64,000 nt of DNA from Vulcanimicrobiota bacterium (GTDB lineage Bacteria; Vulcanimicrobiota; Xenobia; Xenobiales; JADMJV01): assembly GCA_017307785.1 (NCBI GenBank), contig JAFKGI010000013.1, positions 118,237 through 182,236 on the forward strand. The letters run 5' to 3'. Of this stretch, positions 15,829 through 24,878 are shown one piece after another. The notes beneath the pieces were generated by a model that had not been told where the DNA came from, made no database searches, and worked only from the letters and a program-made list of their open reading frames with translations. Positions within the stretch are counted from its first letter, which is position 1; every line of letters begins with the position of its first letter. The position numbers and the translations under genes are program-made.

Positions 15829-16975
15829 TCAGGCAGTTCTCCACGCAGCGCAGGAACAGTTCCATGGCTAGAGGCACGGCCCGCTCATCCAGTTGAAATT
15901 TGGGATGATGGTGGGGGAAGACACGCTCCGGCTGATCGGGGGCTGCGCCCAAGAAGAAGAAAGCTCCCGGCACTTTTTGCAGGTAGTAAGCCATGTCCTC
16001 GCCACCCATAGTGGCTTGAGTCGATAACGGCAGCCGCATCTCTTCAGCAGCCCTCTGGACCCATTGGCACGGCAGAGGGTTGTTGATCAAGGCCGGATAT
16101 CCCTCGGAAAACTCAAAGGTTCCGACCGTTCCATAACTTTTGCATAAGCTGGGAACCATCTCTTCGAGTCTGGCCAGTAACGCGGCTTTGGTGGCCGGTT
16201 GAAAGGTGCGGATGGTTCCGGAGAATTCCGCTCTTTCCGGAATGATGTTGTCGGCTGTTCCTCCGTTGATCTGGGTGACCGAGACGACGGCGCTGTCAAA
16301 AGGGCTGGTGTTGCGGCTGACCAGGGTCTGCAGGGCCATGATGAGAGCGGAGGCGGCTACAATGGGGTCGGCGCTCTCGTGAGGATAGGCGGCGTGGCCG
16401 CCCTTGCCGTGGATTTTGACGCGAAAGGTGTCGGCCGCGGCCATGACGGGTCCGGGAGTTACTGCTACGTGACCACACGGCAGATCGGACCATAGATGAA
16501 GTCCCAGGGCGTAGTCGACTCCCTGGAGCACGCCGGCCTGGATCATGGGGTCGGCCCCACCGGGGCCTTCTTCGGCGGGCTGAAAGACGAGTTTGACGGT
16601 GCCCTTCAGGCGCGGCTTCATATCCATGAGGATACGGGCCGTTCCGAGCAAGATGGCGGTGTGCAGATCGTGACCGCAGGCGTGCATCTTGCCGGCTTCC
16701 AGGGAGGCGAATTCCAGGTCGGTTTCTTCGGCCACCGGAAGTGCGTCCATGTCGGCGCGCAGCATGAGCGTGGGGCCGGGGTGATCGCCGCGGATTTCGG
16801 CGGTCACGCCCGTGACTGCGATCCCTTCGGTGGTCTCGAGGCCGCACTGTTTGAGGAACTCGGCGACCTTGGCGCTGGTGCGGAATTCCTGGAACCCGAG
16901 TTCCGGGTGGCGATGAAAGTCTCGTCGCAAGTCGATGACCGTTTGGGTGAGGGCTTCTACTTCGGGTCTGATCAT
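15824..16975 (-). CDS. M20 family metal-dependent amidohydrolase (N-acyl-amino acid / hippurate hydrolase type)
   Basis: 383 residues, the normal length for the M20D subfamily. These enzymes cleave acyl groups from N-acylated amino acids, or similar amides, using one or two metal ions. The metal site is visible: MLRADMDALP, then HACGHD at about 98-103, FQPAEEGPGGA with E135-E136 as base and ligand, a dimerisation (lid) domain with GGHAAYPHES, and MGGEDMAYYL near the C-terminus carrying the last ligands, ending with the HHPKFQLDE segment. Its ATG overlaps the stop of the upstream channel gene by four bases, so it is coupled to the TPR scaffold-channel operon, an unusual setting. Natural substrate unknown. 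Confidence 0.93.
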   Translation of the reverse strand: MIRPEVEALTQTVIDLRRDFHRHPELGFQEFRTSAKVAEFLKQCGLETTEGIAVTGVTAEIRGDHPGPTLMLRADMDALPVAEETDLEFASLEAGKMHACGHDLHTAILLGTARILMDMKPRLKGTVKLVFQPAEEGPGGADPMIQAGVLQGVDYALGLHLWSDLPCGHVAVTPGPVMAAADTFRVKIHGKGGHAAYPHESADPIVAASALIMALQTLVSRNTSPFDSAVVSVTQINGGTADNIIPERAEFSGTIRTFQPATKAALLARLEEMVPSLCKSYGTVGTFEFSEGYPALINNPLPCQWVQRAAEEMRLPLSTQATMGGEDMAYYLQKVPGAFFFLGAAPDQPERVFPHHHPKFQLDERAVPLAMELFLRCVENCLK

Positions 16976-17973
16976 TTGAGCTCCACGATCTCACGCATTT
17001 TTTTGAGTTGCTCGGGTGTTCCCAGGGTGATGAGAATATCCCCGGGTTGACAGACTAGTTCTGGATCGGGGTTATGTACGATGGCGCGATCTTCCTTGAT
17101 AATGGACATCACCACGCCCCCGAAGTTCTGGCGAATCCCGGAGTCTTTGAGGCTGAGCCAGGCCAGCGGGGAACTCTGGGAAACCGTGAATTCCTCGATG
17201 GTGATGTCGAAGTTGTTTTGTTCCAGGGCCACATCTAGCAGTTCTAAGACGCGAGGCCGGGTGATGGTTCGGGCAATGCGGCGGCCCAGCAGCGAAAAGG
17301 GTGAGTAGACGTGCACGGCTCCGGCGCGTTCGAACTTCTTCACGTTGGAGTCTTCGTTGACGCGGGCGGAAACCTCCACCTCCGGGTTGAGGGCTTTGGC
17401 GGAGATCAAGATAAAGAGGTTGGAGGCGTCGGTATCGACGGTGCAGACCAGGCCGCGGGCTCTGGTGATATTGGCCTGTTGCAGGATCTTGTCTTCGCTG
17501 GCGTCGCCGAGCAGGGCTGTCCAACCGAGGGAACTGGCCGACTGGACTTTCTCGGGGTTGGAGTCGATGACCAGAAATGGGATGGTGCTGTCGGCCAGCT
17601 CCTGGCAGACGGCCCGCCCGACTCTTCCGAGTCCGCAAACGATATAGTGTTGCTCCATCTTTTTTGAGCGCCTCCGGTTGAGGAGAGTGGTGAAGTAGGT
17701 GCGATGCTGTTCGTCCAGCAACAGTTCGAGCGTGGTCGAGACGGAGTAGGCCAGGACGCCCACGCCGCTAAAAATCAGGGCGATGGTGAAGACCTTGCCC
17801 ACCGGGTCGAGTTCCCCGACCTCCCGATAGCCCACGGTGCTCATGGTGATCACCGTGAAGTAAAAGGCGTCCAGCCACGAGAGGTGACAGAGCAGGCGGT
17901 AGCCGACCGTGCCCGCAACGAGCAAGATCAGGACCAGTCCCCCGACTCGGCGGATACGCTCTAACGGGCGCAC
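16972..17973 (-). CDS. Two-TM potassium channel-like protein with RCK domain (MthK type), filter TVGYRE
   Basis: 333 residues from GTG 17973, nine bases after the stop of the TPR gene. TM1 (VGGLVLILLVAGTVGY), pore helix FYFTVITMS, filter T46-V47-G48-Y49-R50-E51, TM2 (VFTIALIFSGVGVLAYSVSTTLELL), then an RCK N-domain with the nucleotide-binding GLGRVGRAVCQEL, acidic VIDSNPE and GDASED, and a TrkA-C domain (ITIEEFTVSQSSPLAW ... PGDILITLG). This is the MthK plan of a ligand-gated K+ channel. The canonical filter is TVGYGD; here Gly-Asp is replaced by Arg-Glu, a variant I recall from other bacterial homologues. The gene overlaps the downstream amidohydrolase by four bases. Confidence 0.88.
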   Translation of the reverse strand: MRPLERIRRVGGLVLILLVAGTVGYRLLCHLSWLDAFYFTVITMSTVGYREVGELDPVGKVFTIALIFSGVGVLAYSVSTTLELLLDEQHRTYFTTLLNRRRSKKMEQHYIVCGLGRVGRAVCQELADSTIPFLVIDSNPEKVQSASSLGWTALLGDASEDKILQQANITRARGLVCTVDTDASNLFILISAKALNPEVEVSARVNEDSNVKKFERAGAVHVYSPFSLLGRRIARTITRPRVLELLDVALEQNNFDITIEEFTVSQSSPLAWLSLKDSGIRQNFGGVVMSIIKEDRAIVHNPDPELVCQPGDILITLGTPEQLKKMREIVELK

Positions 17974-17982
17974 CTGATCGGT

Positions 17983-20900
17983 TTACTGAAGCAGGTTGGG
18001 CATCTGGGCGAGAGTGGCGTCGTCCGGCGCTTTGCCGCCTTCGAGAGCCGCAATCACGCTGTCCAACCAGGCGAGAGCCGCTTCGTTGGTAACCTTCTCT
18101 TTCGCCGCTTGAGCTTTTGCCTTGGCACCTTCCAGGTCTTTTTGCTGAATCAGCACCAGCACTTCGGTCAACAGCCCGGCCGGCAGATCGGCTTCCAGAT
18201 CGACTGCGCTGGCGATGGCTTTTTGCGCATCGGCCCCTTTGTTCAGGCGCACGTAGGTCTGAGCCAATTCGACATAGTAGCCGGCTTGCGGGGCGATTTG
18301 CACCAGCTTGCGGAACTGTACGACGGCCAGGGTGTCCTTGCTGGCGTTGCAATAAGCGCGGGCCAATTGCAGCAGGAAGGAGGGCTCGTTGGGGTAGCTC
18401 TTCTGCAGGTCGCGGTAAAAGTCGACCAGTCGACGGCCGCTCATGCTGCTGTTGGAGTGTAGACGATAAAGAGCGTTGTGATAGGTGTCGTTGGACGGAT
18501 CCTGCGACATCATCTCGCGCAAGAGGTCCTCAGCCCGGTCGTCGTCGCCGAGCAGAGCTTCCTCTACCTTGACTCTCAGCAGTACTTTGTCCAGTTTCTC
18601 CTGCGCTTCGCTGGAGAGCCCTTCCAGAGTTTTGACCTGCTCGAGGGTCGCCTCCGAGGGCTTTTTCTCGTCCAGAAGGTGGTCGGCATGACGGAGCAAT
18701 AAGAGGGCGTAGGCGTTCGCATCGGGTTGAGTTGCCTGCAGCGCAGCCGCGGCTCCCAGAGCGTCTTCCCACTCTCCGGCTTTCTGCCGCTCGCCCAGTT
18801 CGTCCCAGCCGCCCTCGGCCACGGACGGTTCGGTCGCAGCGACCTCCTCGGCTGCAGGGGCCTCTTCGGCCACCGGGGTCTCTTCGGCTACGGGCGCTTC
18901 CTCGGCGACCGGAGCTTCTTCGACGGCGGGTGCTTCCTCCGCGGCCGGAACTTCTTCCGGCTCACTGACCGCCTCAACGGCCACCGGCTCCTCGGCCGCG
19001 GGGGCTTCCTCCGCGGCCGTGGCCATCCAGCTGTCGTGCAGCGCCTGCACCGGTTGACGATGCTCCGGCTGACCGATCAGCGGGAAGTCGGCAGCCAGCA
19101 ACTGCTCGAGAATCGCGACAGCGGTCTCGGGGTGGTCTTCGGCCAGGCCTTCGGCCCAGGTTTTGTAAGAAACGATCAGCTTTTGCTGGGGACCTTCCGC
19201 TTCGGGTTGGGCGGCCAGCCAACGGTTGAGCACGTTGATCGACTCTTCGTAGTCGCCTTCCTCTTCCAGGGCGTGGCTCCAGGCCTCGTAAACACGCGAA
19301 TGCTCGGAGACGGGCAGCTTGGAAAGGGCTGCTTGGTAGTCCTTGCCGTCGAGTTCTTGCTGAGTCCAGGCCTCCAGAAGCGAGGGCTTGAGCTCGTCGA
19401 GCCCGAGTTCCTCGGCTTTGGCCAGGGCCTCGCCGCCCTGCAGGCTGCCCACCCAGGCTTTGGCCTTGTCCTGGCGGTAGGTCTGCGCCTCGGACTCGTC
19501 CCATTTCTTCCACTGGTCGGCCCATTCCAGGGCGGCCGCTTCGCTGAGGCTTTCGGAACGCTGACGGAAACCGCTCTGAGCTTCTTCCAGGTCCTTCTCG
19601 GAGAGGGCCGCCGTCCAGGCTTCCCAGTCGCCTTTCTCGCGCCAGCCTTTGAGGCTGTCGGAGTGGAGTTCGGCGCGCATCTGTTGCGCTTCGGCATGAT
19701 CGGGGTGCTCGGCCAGGAAGCTGTCGACGATCGCGGTTGCGGTGGCGAAGTCCTGAGCAGTGCGCAGTTCCTGCAGGTTGGTCTGGTGGCCGGACCAGGG
19801 ATCGGTTTTGGGGATTTCCGCGTCCGGGTAGTCGCCCTGGAGACGGGCATAGACTTCGTCGGCGGCTTCTTTCTGGCCATCCTCGAGGAGGAACTGGGCC
19901 CAGGTCTTGTAGAGCTGAATGGTTTGCTGGTTGAGCGCCTCGCTGCTGCCAACGGCGGCTCCCTGTCTTTTCAGGCAATCGATGGCTTGCTCGAAGTCGC
20001 CTTCGCGCTCCCAGTGGGCGGACCAATCCTGGAAGGTCTGGCCGATCTCCTGTTGCATAGCGGGGGTGTCGGAGACAACCCGCCCCTGTTCGAGGACGGT
20101 GATGGCCGAGGAGAAGTCCTGGCTGGTGCGCAGGGCCTGTCCCCACTCCAGATAGAGGCCGGAGATTTTGTCGCTGGCGGAGGTCTGGAGTTCGGTGATG
20201 TCTTTGGCTTTGTCCCAGACCTGGATGGCCTGCTCAAAGTCGCCTTGCTGCAGGGGTTCCTGGCTCCAGGCGTGATAGACGCGCTCCAGGTTCTGAACGG
20301 CTACGGAGCTGCTCAGATCTTTGGAAAGCTGGTGCTGATAGACTTTCGCGGCGGACTCCCAGCGCGAAGCTGCTTCTTCCTGGTCGGCCCAGGCTTTGTA
20401 GAGGCGCACACGGTCTTCGTTGAGGTCCTGGGAGAGCTCATCCGCTTGACGCTGGGTGACGGCCAGGGCTTCCTCGTATTCATGCTTTTCTTCGAGCTGG
20501 TTTCTCCAGGCTTGGAAGAGGCGCTCGCGCTCACCGGCTTCGGCCTCGGTCAGGGAGCCGAGGGCTTCGGCCCACTGGCCGTTGGCTTCGAATTCCTGGT
20601 AGGCGGGCGTGGCCGCGCTTTGGGCGCGTTCGGCCTGCGGGTTGAAAGCGTGCCAGCGCTTGTAGGTCGCCTGCAGCTGGTCTTCCTGACCCAGTTTCTG
20701 GTAGGCGTCCGACAGTTGGTCGAAGGCCGCGTCGCTGGGGCGAGATTGGAGTTCCTGCTCGAGGTAGCCGGCCGCGCCAGCCCAATCTTCAGCGCCCACG
20801 GCGACTTTGGCCAGCAGGTTGAGAACGTCGGGATGGCCTTCGTTCCCCTTGAGGAGCTTTTCCAGTTTGGTTTTTGCTTTGTCCAGCTTGCCGATGTCGA

Positions 20901-23900
20901 TGAAGTCGACGATGTCCTCGAGGTCCTCACTGAGGTCTTCGAAGTTCTGGACCGCAGCTGTCGCGACGGGCTCGGGAGTGGGCTCCACGGCCGCTTCGAC
21001 CACGGGCTCAGGCTCGGGCTCGGGCTCAGGCGTGGCTTCCACCACGGGTTCAGGCGTGGGCTCGGCTACGACCGGGGCGGGCTCGGAAGAGATTCCCAGC
21101 AGGTCTTCGATGCTGGTTTCTTCCGCTGCCGCCTCTACCTGAGGGGGAGCGACGGCCTGCTCTTCGCTGGTGAGGCCGAGAAGATCTTCGATCGAGGTAG
21201 ATTCTTCCGCTGCCGCGACCGGTACAGGTGCGGGCGGCTCCTCGCTGGTAAGACCCAGCAGGTCCTCGATGGAAGTGGAAGACTCCGGCTCGACGACGGG
21301 CTCCGGCTCCGGCTCGACCACGGGCTCAGGCTCGACCACGGGCTCAGGCTCGACCACGGGCTCGGGTTCCACCACGGGTTCCGGAGTGGATTCGGGTTCT
21401 ACCACGGGTTCGGGTTCGGGTTCGCTGGCCACGGGCGAGGCCACCGGGGTGGAGTCCACCGGGTCGGTGTCTTCGGTGTAGCCGAGGCCACGGAGAAAGT
21501 CGTTCAGGTCGTCTTCCTCGGCGGCGACAGGCGCGGGAACGGCAGCGGCGGGAGCCGGCTCGGGCTCGGGTTCCGGCTCCGGCGCAACGGTCACTGGTTC
21601 CGGCTCCGGCTCCGGCTCGACCGCGATGGGCTCAGGCTCGGGAACGGATGGAACGCTCGGCGGCGCGGAGGGCTCGTCGGTCATGAACAGAGCCGCAAGT
21701 TCGTCGATCTCTTCTTCCTGTTCGACCACGGGAGCCGGAGTGGGTGCCGGGGCCGAGGGCGGCGGGGGGGGAGGAGTCGCTTCGATTCCCATGTCTCCCA
21801 TGAGACTGGAAAGCAAATCATCGGTCGAGAGCTCGTCCTCCTGGCTGGAGGGAGCGGTCGGAGTAGGAGCGGGCGCGGGTTCCGGCTCGGGAGCGGTATA
21901 GGTCGGCTCGGGCTCGGGCTCGATATGACTGACCATGCTCGGAGGAGGAGGCGGCGGCGCGGAGTCCTCGAGGGAGCCTACACCCAGCAACATCTCCAGG
22001 TTGCCCAGCGGATCGTCGTCGTTCGCGGCGGCTTGCGTCTGGGGGGTGGGCTGCGGTGCAACTTCCTGAACGGGCTTGGGTTTGGGGCGTGGAATTTCTT
22101 TGCCTTCGTAAATGACCTCGAGGCGCTCCATGGCCTCCTTGTGGTCGGGGCGGCGCTCCAGGGCTTCGTTGTAAGCACGACCGGCTTTTTCGTTGTCGCC
22201 GAGCTGCTCGTGAATCTGACCCATGTGATAGTGATGCTCGGCCTCTTTGGGCTGCTGTTGAGCCAGGCGCTGGTACTGGTCGAGAGCGTCCGCGTAGCGC
22301 TTGTCCTGCATGAACATGCGGCCCAGGGTGGTGCGCATGAGCACGCTTTCGGGGGCCAGTTGCAGGGCGCGCTTGAGTTCGTCGATGGCCTTGTTGGTCT
22401 GGCCGCCGAGAGCCAGGGCTTCGGCGTATTTGCTGAGATAATCTGGATTCTCGCGATTTTCCTCGAGTTTGCGCTCGAAGAACTGCAGGGCGCGCTCGGG
22501 CTGGTTCAGGGCGATGTAGGCTTCGCCCAGGGAGGCCAGCGAGGGCGCGTGGCTGGGCTCCAGCTCCAGGGCCTGTTGGAAGAAGTCGACAGCGATGCTG
22601 GGCTTGTTGCGATAGCGTAAGTAAAGAATGCCCATGCCGTGCAAGCTCGGGATGTGTTTGGAGTCGAGGCGCAGGGCCTGCTGGAATGATTCGAAGGCGT
22701 AGTCGAACATCTCCAGCTTGTGGAAGGCGTCGGCCAGTCGAGTATGAGCGTCCACCGAGTCGGGCGTGATTTCGGTGACTTTGCGGAACATGCTGATGGC
22801 TTCGTCGAACTGACCCATGTCCATCATGACGTCGGCCAGCAGGAAGTTGGTTTCCAGATCGTTGGGGTTCAGCTTGATGGCTTCGCGCAGGTGCGAGACG
22901 GCCTCGTCGTTTTGTTCCTGCTCCATGGCGCATTTGGCCAGCACCAGGTGATAGGTGGCGTCCTGGGGCTTTAGATCGACGGCCTTGCGGAAGGCGTCGA
23001 GCGCGCCCCGTGAATCGTTCAGTTCCTGGCGAACCAGGCCCAGATTGTAGGCGGCAAAAGCGTCCTTGGGGCTGAGTTCGGAAGCCTGGCGATAGTGCAC
23101 TTCGGCTTGCTGGTATTCGTTTTTGCGGTGATAAGCTTGGGCCAGGTAGAAATGGGCCAGAGGATCGTCCGACTTCAGTTCCAGTGCGCGTTCAAAGCTG
23201 GTGATGGCCTTGTCGATTTCGCCCAACTGCAAAGCGATCGTACCCAGTTCGTAGATAGCGTCTTTGAAGTTGGGGTCCTGTTCGACGGCGCGTTCATAGC
23301 TGACCAGCGCGAGGTCGGGACGGTAAAGCTCTTTGCAGCACTCGGCCAGCAGCAGGTAGCCACGGGCGTTGTTTTTGTCGAGATTGAGGCCTTTCTGAAT
23401 TTGCTGCATGGCCACTTTGTATTTGGTCTGGCGCATCAGGGTGCGGCCGAAGGCAAAGTAGTAGGCGGCTTTATCGGCGTCTAGCTTGATGGCCTCTTCC
23501 AGATGCTTGATGGCCAGGGTGCTCTGGTTCTCACGGTCGTAGACGTTGGCCAGTTGATAATGAGAGTCGGCGTAGCGAGGATTGGCTTCGACCGCCATCT
23601 TGAAGTGGGTGATGGCCAGCTTGTTCTGTTCCAAGAGGCTGTAAATTTCGCCACACTGGTGGTAGGCCTCGTGAAGGCGCGGATTGATGTCGAGAGCGCG
23701 CTTGAGGCTCTGTAGCGACAGTTCCAGCAGGTTGAAGAATTTGTAGGCCGTGCCCAACTGGTAGTGAGCGAAGGCGTTCTTCGGGTTGATCAGGATCGGC
23801 TTGGTAAAGTTTTGGATCGAGCTGTCGATCTTCTGCTTGTATTCGCGCTGGGTGTGAGGGTCGGTGGCGAACTTGATCGAGAGGTTGGGATCCAGGGCAA

Positions 23901-24150
23901 AGGCCCGGTCCCATTCCGTGAGAGCGCGGTCCGGGTCGCCGGCGCGTGCCAGATGGAAGCCGCGGTGAAGGTGGGCCAGCGAATGACGAGGGTTGAGCTT
24001 GATGCACTGGTCATAGCTCTTGTTGGACTCGGCTACCTGACCGGCATTCTCGTATGCCAAGCCTAAGAGGAAGTGATTTTCCGCATTCTCCGGCTGGAGC
24101 TTTACCAGCGTTGAATACTTCTGTATTTCCTGAGATGCGGGTTCTGCCAT
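17983..24150 (-). CDS. Giant TPR scaffold protein with acidic proline-rich linkers
   Basis: 2055 residues from ATG 24150, which has AAAGGAG at good spacing. Residues 1-680 are about 18 tandem tetratricopeptide repeats (for example LGLAYENAGQVAESNKSY, with Ala-8/Gly/Tyr/Pro-32 spacing of about 34). Residues 690-1070 are a low-complexity Pro/Glu/Val/Ala linker with three near-identical TSIEDLLG(L/I)(T/S)SE motifs at about 957, 983 and 1011 and looser relatives. Residues 1070-1705 are helical, Trp-rich TPR-like units (Y-K-A-W-A pattern), followed by a second Ala/Glu/Pro linker (1706-1775) and more helical repeats to the end. There is no signal peptide or membrane helix. It heads an operon with an RCK channel and an amidohydrolase. 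Probably a cytoplasmic assembly scaffold; the function is unknown. Confidence 0.88.
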   Translation of the reverse strand: MAEPASQEIQKYSTLVKLQPENAENHFLLGLAYENAGQVAESNKSYDQCIKLNPRHSLAHLHRGFHLARAGDPDRALTEWDRAFALDPNLSIKFATDPHTQREYKQKIDSSIQNFTKPILINPKNAFAHYQLGTAYKFFNLLELSLQSLKRALDINPRLHEAYHQCGEIYSLLEQNKLAITHFKMAVEANPRYADSHYQLANVYDRENQSTLAIKHLEEAIKLDADKAAYYFAFGRTLMRQTKYKVAMQQIQKGLNLDKNNARGYLLLAECCKELYRPDLALVSYERAVEQDPNFKDAIYELGTIALQLGEIDKAITSFERALELKSDDPLAHFYLAQAYHRKNEYQQAEVHYRQASELSPKDAFAAYNLGLVRQELNDSRGALDAFRKAVDLKPQDATYHLVLAKCAMEQEQNDEAVSHLREAIKLNPNDLETNFLLADVMMDMGQFDEAISMFRKVTEITPDSVDAHTRLADAFHKLEMFDYAFESFQQALRLDSKHIPSLHGMGILYLRYRNKPSIAVDFFQQALELEPSHAPSLASLGEAYIALNQPERALQFFERKLEENRENPDYLSKYAEALALGGQTNKAIDELKRALQLAPESVLMRTTLGRMFMQDKRYADALDQYQRLAQQQPKEAEHHYHMGQIHEQLGDNEKAGRAYNEALERRPDHKEAMERLEVIYEGKEIPRPKPKPVQEVAPQPTPQTQAAANDDDPLGNLEMLLGVGSLEDSAPPPPPPSMVSHIEPEPEPTYTAPEPEPAPAPTPTAPSSQEDELSTDDLLSSLMGDMGIEATPPPPPPSAPAPTPAPVVEQEEEIDELAALFMTDEPSAPPSVPSVPEPEPIAVEPEPEPEPVTVAPEPEPEPEPAPAAAVPAPVAAEEDDLNDFLRGLGYTEDTDPVDSTPVASPVASEPEPEPVVEPESTPEPVVEPEPVVEPEPVVEPEPVVEPEPEPVVEPESSTSIEDLLGLTSEEPPAPVPVAAAEESTSIEDLLGLTSEEQAVAPPQVEAAAEETSIEDLLGISSEPAPVVAEPTPEPVVEATPEPEPEPEPVVEAAVEPTPEPVATAAVQNFEDLSEDLEDIVDFIDIGKLDKAKTKLEKLLKGNEGHPDVLNLLAKVAVGAEDWAGAAGYLEQELQSRPSDAAFDQLSDAYQKLGQEDQLQATYKRWHAFNPQAERAQSAATPAYQEFEANGQWAEALGSLTEAEAGERERLFQAWRNQLEEKHEYEEALAVTQRQADELSQDLNEDRVRLYKAWADQEEAASRWESAAKVYQHQLSKDLSSSVAVQNLERVYHAWSQEPLQQGDFEQAIQVWDKAKDITELQTSASDKISGLYLEWGQALRTSQDFSSAITVLEQGRVVSDTPAMQQEIGQTFQDWSAHWEREGDFEQAIDCLKRQGAAVGSSEALNQQTIQLYKTWAQFLLEDGQKEAADEVYARLQGDYPDAEIPKTDPWSGHQTNLQELRTAQDFATATAIVDSFLAEHPDHAEAQQMRAELHSDSLKGWREKGDWEAWTAALSEKDLEEAQSGFRQRSESLSEAAALEWADQWKKWDESEAQTYRQDKAKAWVGSLQGGEALAKAEELGLDELKPSLLEAWTQQELDGKDYQAALSKLPVSEHSRVYEAWSHALEEEGDYEESINVLNRWLAAQPEAEGPQQKLIVSYKTWAEGLAEDHPETAVAILEQLLAADFPLIGQPEHRQPVQALHDSWMATAAEEAPAAEEPVAVEAVSEPEEVPAAEEAPAVEEAPVAEEAPVAEETPVAEEAPAAEEVAATEPSVAEGGWDELGERQKAGEWEDALGAAAALQATQPDANAYALLLLRHADHLLDEKKPSEATLEQVKTLEGLSSEAQEKLDKVLLRVKVEEALLGDDDRAEDLLREMMSQDPSNDTYHNALYRLHSNSSMSGRRLVDFYRDLQKSYPNEPSFLLQLARAYCNASKDTLAVVQFRKLVQIAPQAGYYVELAQTYVRLNKGADAQKAIASAVDLEADLPAGLLTEVLVLIQQKDLEGAKAKAQAAKEKVTNEAALAWLDSVIAALEGGKAPDDATLAQMPNLLQ
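18826..19030. repeat. Second Ala/Glu/Pro-coding repeat tract in the TPR gene
   Basis: Imperfect repeats of a 15-18 base unit coding for E-E-A-P-V-A and variants over about 68 codons, forming a flexible acidic linker before the last helical region of the TPR protein. Confidence 0.75.
20990..22070. repeat. Low-complexity Glu/Pro-coding repeats with recurring TSIEDLLG motifs inside the TPR gene
   Basis: Short degenerate DNA repeats (GGCTCGGGCTC, CGACCACGGGCTC and similar) code for P-E-P-V-V-E runs. Three motif copies lie at 21241-21279, 21161-21202 and 21081-21117. Weaker related motifs (DDLLSSLMGDMG, DLNDFLRGLGY, ELAALFMTDE, NLEMLLGVGS) lie between 21480 and 22010. Confidence 0.8.
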
Positions 24151-24335
24151 TCGGCTACTCCTTTGGATTCCTCAGCCACCTTCGGCGTGAGGTTGGCCTT
24201 TCCATGAACTGCGATTCCCGTGTTCCAGGTCCGGCGGAGGCCCTCCTTCCCAGGAGGCTGACTGGGTTGATTTCTTGCAACTCGCCTGCAATCGGCTCAG
24301 CAGGATTCCTGGCCGAGGGGGGCAAGTCGGAAGCG

Positions 24336-24878
24336 ATGATAGCTACGTCCCGTCTGCACTTGTGGAGCCTGGAGCGCCACGACCTGATGAAAAATTATCA
24401 TTGGGCCAATCAGCGCCAACTCATCCGCTGGACGGGGATGCACCCCTTTCCTAAGACCGCCGGCGAACTGGAACGCTGGTTCGAGAACCTGTCCAGCCGC
24501 CAGGACATGAAGATTTTTGCTATCAAGACGAAAGAAAGCGATTACGTCGGCAACGTCGAGTTGCGCGACATCGACTGGCTGACCGGCAAGGCGGAAGTGG
24601 GTATTTTTCTGGCCGAACCCGAGGCACGCGGTCTGGGTCTTGGGCGAGAGGCATTGCGGGGTCTGGTGGATTTTGCCTTTCTCGACCTGCGCTTGCACCG
24701 ACTTTATGCGAAAATACTGGAGACCAACTCGGCCGCCCAGAAAGCCTTCGAGTCTTGCGACTTCGAATTGGAAGGCCGGGAGCGTCAAGCTCACTTCGAT
24801 CAGGGCCGTCACTGGGACGTTCTGGCCTACGGACTTTTAGAACCAGATTGGAAGAAAAAACGCAATGCGACCCATTGA
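24336..24878 (+). CDS. GNAT family N-acetyltransferase (RimJ/RimL type)
   Basis: 180 residues from ATG 24336, preceded by GGAAG. The layout is that of Acetyltransf_3 (RimJ/RimL/SpeG-like) enzymes, which acetylate an amine on a protein N-terminus or small molecule using acetyl-CoA. Visible signs are RLHLWSLERHD at the start, the strand ESDYVGNVELRDIDWLTGKAEVGIFL, and the acetyl-CoA loop EARGLGLGREALRGLVDFAF at about 93-112 (the R/Q-x-x-G-x-G/A motif), then LHRLYAKILETNSAAQKAFESCDFELEGR, the family's C-terminal signature. The stop overlaps the mtnA start by 14 bases, so the two are co-translated. The substrate is not known. The 185 bases upstream are the divergent promoter region shared with the TPR gene. 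Confidence 0.88.
   Translation: MIATSRLHLWSLERHDLMKNYHWANQRQLIRWTGMHPFPKTAGELERWFENLSSRQDMKIFAIKTKESDYVGNVELRDIDWLTGKAEVGIFLAEPEARGLGLGREALRGLVDFAFLDLRLHRLYAKILETNSAAQKAFESCDFELEGRERQAHFDQGRHWDVLAYGLLEPDWKKKRNATH

Noticed and set aside
18727..22620. A 1297-codon plus-strand open frame opposite the TPR gene
   Set aside because: It is a shadow caused by GC-rich codon use and repetitive Glu/Pro codons of the real gene; its composition (Gly, Phe, Leu, Val-rich, with no domain) and lack of a ribosome-binding site argue against coding.
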